This document shows, in pieces, positions 15,955 to 24,299 of a stretch of DNA of 64,000 nucleotides (positions within the stretch are counted from its first letter, which is position 1; every line of letters begins with the position of its first letter). The stretch covers positions 124,001-188,000 of the forward strand of contig NZ_JBIGHW010000009.1 of assembly GCF_043555875.1 (NCBI RefSeq). Reading direction: 5' to 3'. This DNA comes from Pelomonas margarita (lineage in GTDB: Bacteria > Pseudomonadota > Gammaproteobacteria > Burkholderiales > Burkholderiaceae_C). Position numbers and translations under genes: made by a program. The notes below the pieces were generated by a model. That model did not search any database. It was given only the letters and a program-made list of their open reading frames with translations, and had not been told where the DNA came from.

Positions 15955-18951
15955 ATGAAATTCCAGCCCACTCCCATCGCCTGCGGCCTGGCGAGCCTGC
16001 TGCTGTCGCTGCAGGGCGCCGCGCTCGCACAGCAGGCCGCGCCTGCCCGCGCGGCGGACAACAAGGCCAAGCAGTCGCTGGAGGCGGTCGTCGTCACCGG
16101 CATCCGCGCGTCCACTGAGGCCTCGCTGACCGCCAAGCGCGAGGCCTCGGCCAACGTCGAGGTCATCACCGCCGAGGACGTGGGCAAGATGCCCGACAAG
16201 AACCTGGCCGACTCGCTGCAGCGCCTGGCCGGCGTGGCCGTGCGCACCGACTACGACGAGGCCGAAAAGGTGTCCATGCGCGGCACCAACCCGGACATGA
16301 CGCTGATCCTGTTCAACGGCCACACGGTCAGCGGTGGCGACTGGTACGTCTCCGACCAGACCTCCAGCAGCCGCTCCACGTCGCTGAGCCTGATGCCCAG
16401 CTCGGTGCTGAACTCGGCCACGGTCTACAAGACCTCGCAGGCCAACATCCTGGACGGCGGCCTGGCCGGCACCGTCAACGTGACGACGCGCAAGCCGCTG
16501 GATGCCAAGGCGTCCTTCGGCGGCGTCGTCAGCGTGGGCGCGGTGCACGCCACGCTGCCCAACAAGACCAGCCCGCAGCTCAATGCCAGCCTGAACTGGA
16601 AGAGCGACGACAACCGGCTGGGCATCATCGGCCAGGTGTTCGCCGAGAAGCGCTACGTGCGCCGCGACTCGGCCTCGCGCTTCGCGTACGGCGCCAGCAG
16701 CGGCTGGGACGTCATCAACACGTCCACCATGCTGGGCATCACCAACGCGTCGCTGGCCGGCACCGGCTATACGGCCGCCGACCTGAACGGCGTGCGGCTG
16801 CCGGGCAGCATGTCCACCGAGTTCGTCGAAGGCGTGCGCGACCGCAAGGGCGGCATGGTGTCGGTGCAGTGGCGCCCCACGCAGGCCGTGGACCTGGGGC
16901 TGACAGCCTTCCAGTCCAAGATGAGCTCGGACAACTATGGCCGCCTGACCTCGGGCGCGATGTACTCCATGCTGGTGGGCAAGGCCGAGCCCTTCGGCGC
17001 GGTCACGGCCGCGGCGGCCAACACCAGCTCCAACGGCCAGCGGGTGTACGCGTCTCTGCTGAACCCCAAGATCGTCGAAGAGACAACGATCTACGGCCAC
17101 AAGATCAAGGTGCTGCGCGGTGGCACCATTGCCTTTGCCAACGGCACCACGCCGCAGTACGTGGGCAACTCGGAGGGCTTCTTCCGCAGCGGCGCCAGCG
17201 CCAGCAGCGGCTTCCTGGACCTGGACGCCAAGGTCAAGCTCAGCAACGACCTGACCGTGAAGGCGCTGTTCAGCACCACGCGCGGCGAGGGCACGACCGA
17301 CCAGGACCGCGGCATCACCTACGCCCGCTACGGCACGGGCATCACGTTCGAGCTGCAGGGCGTCAACGACGCGCCGACCTGGGCCTACCAGGGCGCCGGT
17401 GACGGCAGTAAGCCAGTGCTGAACGCCGACGGCAGCGGCTACCGGCTGATCTCGCGCTCGGTGCCCACGCGCTACCTGACCATCGACAAGGAACGCAGCC
17501 TGGCGCTGGACGCCGAGTACCAGCAGAACAGCGGCATCTTCCAGACGCTGGACTTCGGCTTCCGCCACGCCGACCACCGCCGCGACCACCGCCGCTCGGC
17601 GCCGGCGCTCAAGAGCTCGGCCACGGTGGCGCCCGATGCCTCGCAGGCCGCGAGCTACCCGGGCGACTTCGGCGCCGACCTGGGGGCGGGCTTCGAGAAC
17701 ACCGGCTTCTACTTCCCGCGCGAGGTGCTGCGCTCCTTCTACGACGGCATCACCAAGGCCACGACGCCCGAGTTCGAGCGCCGCGTGGCCGCCGAGATCG
17801 AGATGCGCGAACAGCAGTCGGCGCTGTACTTCCAGCAGAACCTGGAGACGGCCGACGGCGCCTGGAGCGGCAACCTCGGCCTGCGCTACGCGCGCACGGT
17901 GGTGGACGCGCAGATCGCCACGCCCGTGCCCACCGGCCTGTGCCAGCGCATCGAGCCGGGCAAGCCCGTCGTGCCCTGCACCGCCTTCCCGACGGCCATC
18001 GTGACCGCCGGCGACGGTGCCAGCTACTTCGACGGCGTGCCCTTCAACCCCAACACCGGCACGATCTACTACAAGGTGCCCAGCCACAAGCAGTTCGACC
18101 ACATCCTGCCCAGCCTGAACGCGCGCTGGCAGGTGGCGCCGGGCTGGATCGCGCGGCTGGGCCTGTCCAAGACGCTGGGCCGGCAGAACTACAACATCTA
18201 CGGCGCGGGCTACACCAGCCAGGCCTGCAACGCGCAGGGCTGCACCGTCAACGGCCCGAACGCGCAGCTGCAGCCCATGACCTCGGCCAACACCGACCTG
18301 TCGCTGGGCTGGTACTACAGCAAGCGCTCGGCCCTGGTGCTGAGCGTGTTCGACTCCATGATCCGCAACTACGCCAAGACCGGCGCCGTGCGCCAGGACG
18401 TGACGGTGGACCTGCTGGACAACCAGAACGTCGTGCGCACCTACTTCATCAACACCACCAGCAACCAGCGCGCGCGCATACGCGGCGCTGAGCTGAGCTG
18501 GGAGCAGCCGGTGTGGGGCGGCTTCGGGCTGCAGTCCAACCTCAGCTACGCCGACACCCATGTGGAAGACGGCCGGCCCATGGTGGGCGCCTCGCGCAAG
18601 AGCGCCAACCTGGTGGGCTACTTCGAGAACGAGGTGTTCAGCGTGCGTCTGGCCTGGAACTACCGCAGCGAGTACGTCAACAGCACGACGGCGCCGGCAC
18701 CCACGGCCAACAGCCAGGGCCTGTCGGTGGTGCAGGGCATCACCATGCCCACAGCGCCCACCATCCAGGCCCCGGTCACCAACGTCGCGCTGAGCGTGAA
18801 CTACACGGTGATGCCGGGCTTGAGCCTGTCCTTCAGCGGCACCAACCTGACCAACCCGTCACGCGGCCAGTACCGCTACAGCGAGCTGGAGCCGCAGAAG
18901 GTGGACACCTCGGGCCGCCAGTACTACGTCGAGGCCCGCTACAAGTTCTGA
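15955..18951 (+). CDS. TonB-dependent outer-membrane receptor (Xanthomonas/Caulobacter type)
   Basis: Active outer-membrane importer powered by TonB, 998 residues. The signal peptide ends near ALAQQ; then come the TonB-box-like region (EAVVVTGIRAS), the plug (VEVITAEDVGKMPDKNLADSLQRLAGV, VSMRGTNPDMTLILFNG, about residues 45-180), and a 22-strand barrel ending in an aromatic residue (YYVEARYKF). The IRAS...KR and ADSLQRLAGV pattern is that of the large TBDT subfamily common in Xanthomonas, Caulobacter and aquatic burkholderiales, which often takes up plant glycans. I chose ATG at 15955, with GAGG ten bases before. The product is longer than siderophore receptors (about 700). Substrate unknown; a pectin-derived sugar is possible given the pectate lyase nearby (inference). 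Confidence 0.9.
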   Translation: MKFQPTPIACGLASLLLSLQGAALAQQAAPARAADNKAKQSLEAVVVTGIRASTEASLTAKREASANVEVITAEDVGKMPDKNLADSLQRLAGVAVRTDYDEAEKVSMRGTNPDMTLILFNGHTVSGGDWYVSDQTSSSRSTSLSLMPSSVLNSATVYKTSQANILDGGLAGTVNVTTRKPLDAKASFGGVVSVGAVHATLPNKTSPQLNASLNWKSDDNRLGIIGQVFAEKRYVRRDSASRFAYGASSGWDVINTSTMLGITNASLAGTGYTAADLNGVRLPGSMSTEFVEGVRDRKGGMVSVQWRPTQAVDLGLTAFQSKMSSDNYGRLTSGAMYSMLVGKAEPFGAVTAAAANTSSNGQRVYASLLNPKIVEETTIYGHKIKVLRGGTIAFANGTTPQYVGNSEGFFRSGASASSGFLDLDAKVKLSNDLTVKALFSTTRGEGTTDQDRGITYARYGTGITFELQGVNDAPTWAYQGAGDGSKPVLNADGSGYRLISRSVPTRYLTIDKERSLALDAEYQQNSGIFQTLDFGFRHADHRRDHRRSAPALKSSATVAPDASQAASYPGDFGADLGAGFENTGFYFPREVLRSFYDGITKATTPEFERRVAAEIEMREQQSALYFQQNLETADGAWSGNLGLRYARTVVDAQIATPVPTGLCQRIEPGKPVVPCTAFPTAIVTAGDGASYFDGVPFNPNTGTIYYKVPSHKQFDHILPSLNARWQVAPGWIARLGLSKTLGRQNYNIYGAGYTSQACNAQGCTVNGPNAQLQPMTSANTDLSLGWYYSKRSALVLSVFDSMIRNYAKTGAVRQDVTVDLLDNQNVVRTYFINTTSNQRARIRGAELSWEQPVWGGFGLQSNLSYADTHVEDGRPMVGASRKSANLVGYFENEVFSVRLAWNYRSEYVNSTTAPAPTANSQGLSVVQGITMPTAPTIQAPVTNVALSVNYTVMPGLSLSFSGTNLTNPSRGQYRYSELEPQKVDTSGRQYYVEARYKF

Positions 18952-18963
18952 GCCCGCATGAAA

Positions 18964-18985
18964 GAAGCCACCCGCAGGTGGCTTC
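18964..18985 (-). terminator. Hairpin terminator for psiF, shared end of convergent genes
   Basis: GAAGCCACC-CGCA-GGTGGCTTC is a perfect 9-bp stem. Read leftward it is followed by TTTCAT, giving a modest T-rich tail, so it probably terminates the leftward psiF transcript and may also stop the TonB-receptor transcript. Confidence 0.65.
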
Positions 18986-19006
18986 CGGGCAGGGCCAGGG
19001 CGACAG

Positions 19007-19315
19007 TCAGCCCTTGGCGCTGAGGCACTCCTTCATGAAGGCCTTGCGCTCGTCGCCCGCTTTGCCCTTGGCATCGGCATTGCAGGCCTTCATCTTCTGC
19101 TGCTGCGGCGTGCTGCTCGCCGCGCTGGCTGCACCGTCTGACGGCTTGGCGGACAGGCACTCCTTCATGAAGGCCTTGCGTTCGTCGCCCTTCTTGTCGC
19201 CGGCATCTTTGTTGCAGATGGCCATCTTGGACTGTTGCACGGTGGGCGCCTTGTCGGCCGCCTGGGCGGTCAGCGCAGCACAGCCGAGGGCGATGGCGAG
19301 CGTGAGGTGTTTCAT
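19007..19315 (-). CDS. psiF: PsiF repeat family protein, exported
   Basis: Small exported protein of 102 residues with a signal peptide (cut near AQA-ADK) and two PsiF repeats. Each repeat has the form Q-x-x-K-M-x-x-C-N-x-D-A followed by GDERKAFMKECLSAK, giving two cysteines per repeat. E. coli PsiF is induced by phosphate starvation, but its biochemical role is unknown. The ribosome site AAGGAG precedes the ATG at 19315. The phosphate link is only by family; secreted phosphatases elsewhere in the window (PhoD and PafA types) would fit a phosphate-scavenging lifestyle. Confidence 0.88.
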   Translation of the reverse strand: MKHLTLAIALGCAALTAQAADKAPTVQQSKMAICNKDAGDKKGDERKAFMKECLSAKPSDGAASAASSTPQQQKMKACNADAKGKAGDERKAFMKECLSAKG

Positions 19316-19360
19316 CGGGATGACTCCTTGCTGAGGGTGAGGGGCGGGTCGATTCCAGCA

Positions 19361-19374
19361 CGCCGCGCGCGGCG
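19361..19374. repeat. GC-only palindrome between psiF and the kinase gene
   Basis: CGCCGCGCGCGGCG is self-complementary. It lies just after the kinase stop codon (leftward) and could act as a weak terminator, but no T-run follows. Confidence 0.3.
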
Positions 19375-19387
19375 GCTCAAGATTCCA

Positions 19388-20734
19388 TCAGAGGATGCGG
19401 CGCGGATGCGCCAGCGCCTCGTGGGCCGCATGCAGGCGGCGCACCAGCACGCGGATGAAGGCGCGGTCAAAGCGGTGCTGGCACTCCGGGCTGAGCTGGC
19501 CCAGTGACTCCGGCGTGAAGCAGATCGTCGTGCAGGGCTGCGTCACCTTGATGTCGGTGCTGTGGCGGCGCAGGTCGGGGTTCGGCGCCAGGTAGGCCAT
19601 CTCGCCCACCGAGGTGCCCTGACCCAGCGTGGCGACGATTCGGTTGTCACGGTGCACCTGCACCTCGCCCTGCGCAATGATGTGGAAGCTGTTGCCCTCC
19701 TGCCCGCGCTTGAACAGCGCATGGCCTTCCGGGTAGCGCTTCCAGCGCGCGCGCCGCACCACCTCCCACAGCTGCACATCGCCGAACTCGGCGAAGAACT
19801 CCAGTGCGCGCAGCATGTTGAAGCGCTCCGAGTCGCGCACCTCGCCCAGCCGGTTCAGCGGTACCTGCTGCGTGGCCACCAGGCTGGACAGCGCCTGCGC
19901 AAACGCGTCCCAGGTCGCGAAGCGCTCGTGCGGCGCCTTGGCCAGCGCACGCTGCACGACGGCGTCCAACGCCTCGGTGACGCCCTCGCGCTGGCCCATC
20001 AGCGGCAGCGGCGGCTGGTGGTAGATCTGGTGCATCAGCGCCATCTGGTGCGGCGCATCGAACGGCGGGCGGCCGCCGATCAGGTGGTACAGCACGGCGC
20101 CCAGCGCGTAGATGTCGGCGCGGCAGTCCACGTCGCCACCCTCGATCTGCTCCGGCGGCATGTAGGCCAGCGAGCCGACGCGGTGGATCTGCGTGGAGTC
20201 GGCATGCAGGTTCAGCGCCGAGCCGAAGTCGCTGACCTTGACGTCCACCACCTGGCCCGACGCGTCCAGCACCGCCAGCAGGTTGGCAGGCTTCACGTCG
20301 CGATGGATGAGCCCCTGGCGGTAGACGTAGCCCAGCGCCATCGCGCACTTGAAGGCCATTTCGACGATCTGATCCAGCGGCAGCAGGCGGTCGCTGCGGC
20401 AGAAGTGCTTGAGCGTGACGCCGGGCACGTACTCCATGACGAGGTACGGCGACGCGTCCTCGGCCACGGCGTCCAGGATGGCGACGACGTTGGGGTGATG
20501 CAGCCGGCCGGCCAGCGCTGCCTCGGCGCTGAAGAAGCGGTTGCTGAAGTCGCTGTTCGGGGCGTCCGGCGCGGGCGCCCAGGTGCGCATGCGCTTGATG
20601 GCGACATCCTGGCCCTGGAACGGGTCGCGCGCCAGGAACACGTCGCTGGTCGCGCCTTCGCCCAGGCGCCGGAGCACCTGGTAGCGGCCGATGTGGGAGG
20701 GCAGGTCGTCTGCTGGGGCGCTCACGCAGGTCAT
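19388..20734 (-). CDS. Serine/threonine protein kinase with C-terminal cyclic-nucleotide-binding-type domain
   Basis: Cytosolic Hanks-type kinase of 448 residues. Kinase domain (about 15-285): GEGATS glycine loop (25-30), catalytic lysine in AIKRM (Lys47), HRDVKPANLL (His144 onward), DFG (169-171) and MPPEQ activation-loop end, so it looks active. Residues about 315-440 form a CRP/FNR-type effector-binding fold (HALFKRGQEGNSFHIIAQGEVQVHRDNRIVATLGQG...GEMAYL). The phosphate-binding cassette resembles that of cNMP domains but lacks the full RAAS-type signature, so the ligand is uncertain. Eukaryotic PKG combines the same two modules in the opposite order. The start at 20734 places the kinase domain correctly; no good ribosome site is visible. 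It is divergent from the VOC gene. Confidence 0.88.
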   Translation of the reverse strand: MTCVSAPADDLPSHIGRYQVLRRLGEGATSDVFLARDPFQGQDVAIKRMRTWAPAPDAPNSDFSNRFFSAEAALAGRLHHPNVVAILDAVAEDASPYLVMEYVPGVTLKHFCRSDRLLPLDQIVEMAFKCAMALGYVYRQGLIHRDVKPANLLAVLDASGQVVDVKVSDFGSALNLHADSTQIHRVGSLAYMPPEQIEGGDVDCRADIYALGAVLYHLIGGRPPFDAPHQMALMHQIYHQPPLPLMGQREGVTEALDAVVQRALAKAPHERFATWDAFAQALSSLVATQQVPLNRLGEVRDSERFNMLRALEFFAEFGDVQLWEVVRRARWKRYPEGHALFKRGQEGNSFHIIAQGEVQVHRDNRIVATLGQGTSVGEMAYLAPNPDLRRHSTDIKVTQPCTTICFTPESLGQLSPECQHRFDRAFIRVLVRRLHAAHEALAHPRRIL

Positions 20735-20764
20735 GATACGGGCCACCCATGACGGAGCCGGCCG

Positions 20765-21160
20765 ATGTTCTCCCACGTCTTTGTCGCCACAAACGACTTC
20801 ACGCGCGCCCTGGCCTTCTACCGGCCGCTGATGGCCGGGCTGGGCCTCGCCGAACGCTTCTGCGACGCGTCGCACCCCTGGGCCGCATGGCAGAGCGCAC
20901 CAGGCCCGCGCCCGCTGCTGCTGCTGGGCCGGCCGTTCGAGGGCGAGCACCATCCCGGCAACGGCCAGATGGTGGCGCTGCTGGCCGCGCGCCGCGCGCA
21001 GGTGGACGCGGCTCACGCCACGGCGCTGGCCCACGGGGGCCGCTGCGACGGCCCGCCGGGCCTGCGCCCGCAGTACCACGAGCACTACTACGGCGCGTAT
21101 TTCCGCGACCCGGACGGCAACAAGCTGTGCGTGGCCTGCCACGAGCCGACGGACGGCTGA
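20765..21160 (+). CDS. VOC (glyoxalase/bleomycin-resistance fold) family protein
   Basis: Small cytosolic protein of 131 residues with one vicinal-oxygen-chelate domain: MFSHVFVATNDFTRALAFYRPLMAGLGL at the start and YYGAYFRDPDGNKLCVACHE at the end, the typical paired beta-alpha-beta modules. Candidate metal ligands are His4, a histidine in the central EGEHHPGN region and the C-terminal glutamate. Family members include glyoxalase I, dioxygenases and antibiotic-binding proteins; nothing here indicates which. It may be cotranscribed with the LysE-type gene 81 bases downstream. Confidence 0.85.
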   Translation: MFSHVFVATNDFTRALAFYRPLMAGLGLAERFCDASHPWAAWQSAPGPRPLLLLGRPFEGEHHPGNGQMVALLAARRAQVDAAHATALAHGGRCDGPPGLRPQYHEHYYGAYFRDPDGNKLCVACHEPTDG

Positions 21161-21241
21161 ACTCGCCCGACAGCCGCGCCATGCGTTTCGTCAGGCGCCC
21201 CCGGGGGCTGCCATGATGCGCGCCGCCCTGCCCACCACGCC

Positions 21242-21877
21242 ATGACCGATCCGTCCAGCCACCTCGTCTTTGCCGCCACCGCGCTGCTGATGGCCCTCAC
21301 GCCCGGGCCCAACATGGTCTACCTGCTGTCGCGCTCGCTGTGCCAGGGCCGCAACGCAGGCCTGCTGTCGTGGACGGGCGTGGTGCTGGGCTTCACGGTC
21401 CACATGGTGTGTGCGTCCATCGGGCTGACGGCGCTGTTCATGGCCGTGCCGCTGGGCTACGAGCTGCTGAAGTTCGGCGGCGCGCTCTATCTGGGCTGGC
21501 TGGCCTGGCAGGCGCTGCGGCCGGGCGCACATTCGCCCTTCGAGGCGCGCGACCTGCCGCCGCAATCGCCCCACAAGCTGTTCACGATGGGCCTGCTGAC
21601 CAGCGTCCTGAACCCCAAGGTCGCGGTGTTCTACCTGTCGGTGCTGCCGCAGTTCATCTCACCGGACGGCGGTTCGGTGCTGGTGCAGAGCCTGCTGCTG
21701 GGCGCCACGCAGGTGCTCATCGGCGGCGGCATCAACCTGCTGGTCACGCTGTCGGCGGCGGGCATCGCCGGCTGGTTCGGGCGCCACCGCCTGTGGCTGG
21801 CCGTGCAGCGCTGGCTGATGGGCCTGGTGCTGGGTGGCCTCGCCGTGCGCTTGCTTAGCCAGCCGCGCCATGCCTGA
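21242..21877 (+). CDS. LysE/RhtB family amino-acid exporter
   Basis: Inner-membrane exporter of 211 residues with six predicted helices. Hallmarks are TPGPNMVYLLSRSLCQGRNAGLLSWTG (the LysE/RhtB N-terminal motif), a cytoplasmic loop and GLLTSVLNPKVAVFYLSVLPQF. Family members export threonine, homoserine lactone, leucine or other amino acids. It is of the RhtB branch and is distinct from the ArgO/LysE-type gene at 41391. Substrate not predictable. Confidence 0.9.
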   Translation: MTDPSSHLVFAATALLMALTPGPNMVYLLSRSLCQGRNAGLLSWTGVVLGFTVHMVCASIGLTALFMAVPLGYELLKFGGALYLGWLAWQALRPGAHSPFEARDLPPQSPHKLFTMGLLTSVLNPKVAVFYLSVLPQFISPDGGSVLVQSLLLGATQVLIGGGINLLVTLSAAGIAGWFGRHRLWLAVQRWLMGLVLGGLAVRLLSQPRHA

Positions 21878-21891
21878 GCGGGCGAGCCTCC

Positions 21892-21897
21892 TAAAAT
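21892..21897 (+). promoter_or_regulatory. -10 box (TAAAAT) for argS, probably leaderless
   Basis: TAAAAT followed by CGCGCCC and the ATG at 21905: transcription would start at or within a base or two of the start codon. No Shine-Dalgarno sequence is present, consistent with a leaderless mRNA. Confidence 0.5.
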
Positions 21898-21904
21898 CGC
21901 GCCC

Positions 21905-23620
21905 ATGATCCAAGCCAAGCAGGCGCTGCTCGCCGCACTCGCCGAGTCCCTCCAGGAAATCGCCCCCGGCGCCAACGCGTCGGCGGCCTTCGAATCCCCC
22001 AAGCAGGCCGCCCACGGTGACTTCGCCTGCACGGCCGCCATGCAGTTGGCCAAGCCGCTCAAGGCCAACCCGCGCGAACTGGCCACGCGCCTGATCGCCG
22101 CGCTGGAGGCCAAAGCCGCCTTCCAGCAGTGGGTGCAGGCGCTGGAGATCGCCGGCCCCGGCTTCATCAACATTCGCCTGAAGCCCGCCGCCAAGCAGAC
22201 CGTCGTCGCCGAGGTGCTGGCTGCTGCTGGCCAGTTCGGCCACCGCGCCGCCACCGGCAAGCACGTCATGGTGGAGTTCGTCTCCGCCAACCCCACCGGC
22301 CCGCTGCACGTGGGCCACGCCCGCCAGGCCGCGCTGGGCGACTCGCTGTGCTCGGTGTTCCAGAGCCAGGGCCACGACGTGACCCGCGAGTTCTATTACA
22401 ACGACGCCGGCGTGCAGATCGCCACGCTGGCCAACTCCACGCAGATGCGCCTGAAGGGCTTCAAGCCCGGCGACGCCGAGTGGCCCGAGGCCGCCTACAA
22501 CGGCGACTACATCCAGGACATCGCCGACGCCTTCCTCAAGAAGGAAACCGTCAAGGCCGATGACCGCGAGTTCACCGCCTCGGGCGACGTGAACGACTTG
22601 GACAGCATCCGCCAGTTCGCCGTCGCCTACCTGCGCCATGAGCAGGACCTGGACCTGCAGGCCTTCGGCCTGAAGTTCGACAGCTACTTCCTGGAGTCCA
22701 GCGTCTACGCCGGCGGCCAGCTGGAGAAGACCGTCGAGCGGCTGGTGGCCAGCGGCAAGACCTACGAAGAAGGCGGCGCGCTGTGGCTGCGCACCACCGA
22801 CTACGGCGACGACAAGGACCGCGTGATGCGCAAGAAGGAAGGTGGCTTCACCTACTTCGTGCCCGACGTGGCCTATCACATCAACAAGTTCGAGCGCGGC
22901 TACACGCAGTGCATCAACATCCAGGGCACGGACCACCACGGCACCATCGCCCGCGTGCGCGCCGGCCTGCAGGCGGTTGACCTCGGCATCCCGCAGGGCT
23001 TCCCGGACTACGTGCTGCACAAGATGGTCACGGTCATGAAGGGCGGCGAGGAGGTCAAGATCTCCAAGCGCGCCGGCAGCTACGTGACGCTGCGCGACCT
23101 GATCGACTGGACCAGCCGCGACGCGGTGCGCTTCTTCCTCATCAGCCGCAAGGCCGACACCGAGTTCGTCTTCGACATCGACCTGGCGCTGAAGGCCAAC
23201 GACGAGAACCCGGTGTTCTACGTGCAATACGCCCATGCGCGCATCTGCTCGGTCATCCGCAAGTGGGGCGGCGACGTTGCCGGTGTCGCGGGCGCCGATT
23301 TCGGCCTGCTGACCGCCCCGACCGAAGAAGCGCTGATGCTCAAGCTCGCCGCCTACCCCGACATGCTCAGCGGCGCCGCGGCCGGCCTGGCGCCGCACGA
23401 CATCGCGTTCTATGCACGGGACCTGGCGGGCGCCTACCACTCCTACTACGCTGCCGAGCGCGTCACGGGCCAGGCGCCCGAGCTGAGCCGCGCCCGCGTG
23501 GCGCTGCTGGCCGCCACCCGCCAGGTGCTGGCCAACGCCCTGGGCATGCTGGGCGTCAGCGCGCCCGAGCAGATGAACCGCGACACTGCTGACACCTCGG
23601 AAACCTCGGAGAGCGCATGA
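21905..23620 (+). CDS. argS: Arginyl-tRNA synthetase
   Basis: Charges tRNA-Arg with arginine using ATP. Class I synthetase of 571 residues, the usual size. N-terminal additional domain (about 1-105), catalytic Rossmann fold with the HIGH-type motif HVGH (135-138) in VSANPTGPLHVGHARQ, a KMSKS-equivalent region KISKRAGSYVTLRDLI, and a C-terminal anticodon-binding DALR domain (SYYAAERVTGQ...ALLAATRQVLANALGMLGV). The mRNA seems leaderless. The stop region overlaps the start of the SPOR gene, a neighbourhood seen in many betaproteobacteria (argS-SPOR-dsbA). Confidence 0.97.
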   Translation: MIQAKQALLAALAESLQEIAPGANASAAFESPKQAAHGDFACTAAMQLAKPLKANPRELATRLIAALEAKAAFQQWVQALEIAGPGFINIRLKPAAKQTVVAEVLAAAGQFGHRAATGKHVMVEFVSANPTGPLHVGHARQAALGDSLCSVFQSQGHDVTREFYYNDAGVQIATLANSTQMRLKGFKPGDAEWPEAAYNGDYIQDIADAFLKKETVKADDREFTASGDVNDLDSIRQFAVAYLRHEQDLDLQAFGLKFDSYFLESSVYAGGQLEKTVERLVASGKTYEEGGALWLRTTDYGDDKDRVMRKKEGGFTYFVPDVAYHINKFERGYTQCINIQGTDHHGTIARVRAGLQAVDLGIPQGFPDYVLHKMVTVMKGGEEVKISKRAGSYVTLRDLIDWTSRDAVRFFLISRKADTEFVFDIDLALKANDENPVFYVQYAHARICSVIRKWGGDVAGVAGADFGLLTAPTEEALMLKLAAYPDMLSGAAAGLAPHDIAFYARDLAGAYHSYYAAERVTGQAPELSRARVALLAATRQVLANALGMLGVSAPEQMNRDTADTSETSESA

Positions 23621-24276
23621 CCTCAGCGTCCAAACCCGCCGGCCAGAAGAACCAGAAGGGCGGCTTCGTCCTCGGCCTGATCGTGGGCCTGCTGGTGGGC
23701 CTGGCCGTCGCCCTTGGCGTGGCGCTGTACATCACCAAGGTGCCCATCCCCTTCGTCGACAAGGTGCCGCAGCGCACGGCCGAGCAGGACGCGGCCGAGG
23801 CCGAGCGCAACAAGAACTGGGACCCCAACGCGCCGCTGGCCGGCAAGGGCGCCCGCAGCGCCAGCGGTGTCGTCAACGCACCGCCCGCTGCCACCACGCC
23901 GCCACCGGCCGTGCCGGCATCGGCCAGCGCCCCGGTCGCTGCGGCGAGCACGCCCACGGCGGCCATCGCCCCGGCCAAGCCAGCCGCCAAGGCTGAAGCG
24001 CCCGCCACGCCGGCCGCCTCGGCCCCGGCAGCGGCCGACGCCTTCGTCTACTTCGTGCAGGCCGGCGCCTACACGCGCACCGAAGACGCCGAGGCCCAGA
24101 AGGCCAAGCTCGCCATCCAGGGCTTCACGGCCAAGCTGATGGAGCGTGAGCAGAACGGCCGCACCGTCTACCGCGTGCGCCTGGGTCCCCTGGACACGCG
24201 CGACGCCGCAGAAGACCTGCAACGCAAGATCGAGGGCGCCGGCTTTGAGGCCAACCTCGTTCGTGTACAACGCTGA
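23617..24276 (+). CDS. SPOR-domain inner-membrane protein (FtsN-like)
   Basis: Bitopic inner-membrane protein of 219 residues. One helix near the N-terminus (GGFVLGLIVGLLVGLAVALGVALYIT in part), then a long Ala/Pro periplasmic linker (about 70-145), then a SPOR domain (about 145-219) with YFVQAGAYTRTEDAEAQKAKL and TVYRVRLGPLDTRDAAEDL. SPOR domains bind septal peptidoglycan stripped of stem peptides, so the protein probably localises to the division site. Topology resembles FtsN but without recognisable essential FtsN motifs. Its ATG overlaps the argS stop by four bases. Confidence 0.9.
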   Translation: MTSASKPAGQKNQKGGFVLGLIVGLLVGLAVALGVALYITKVPIPFVDKVPQRTAEQDAAEAERNKNWDPNAPLAGKGARSASGVVNAPPAATTPPPAVPASASAPVAAASTPTAAIAPAKPAAKAEAPATPAASAPAAADAFVYFVQAGAYTRTEDAEAQKAKLAIQGFTAKLMEREQNGRTVYRVRLGPLDTRDAAEDLQRKIEGAGFEANLVRVQR

Positions 24277-24299
24277 CACCACCCTAGGAACCTGACGCC

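Noticed and set aside
15814..18561. A 915-codon minus-strand frame opposite the TonB receptor
   Set aside because: No recognisable domain and no initiation signals; it mirrors the codon bias of the receptor gene.
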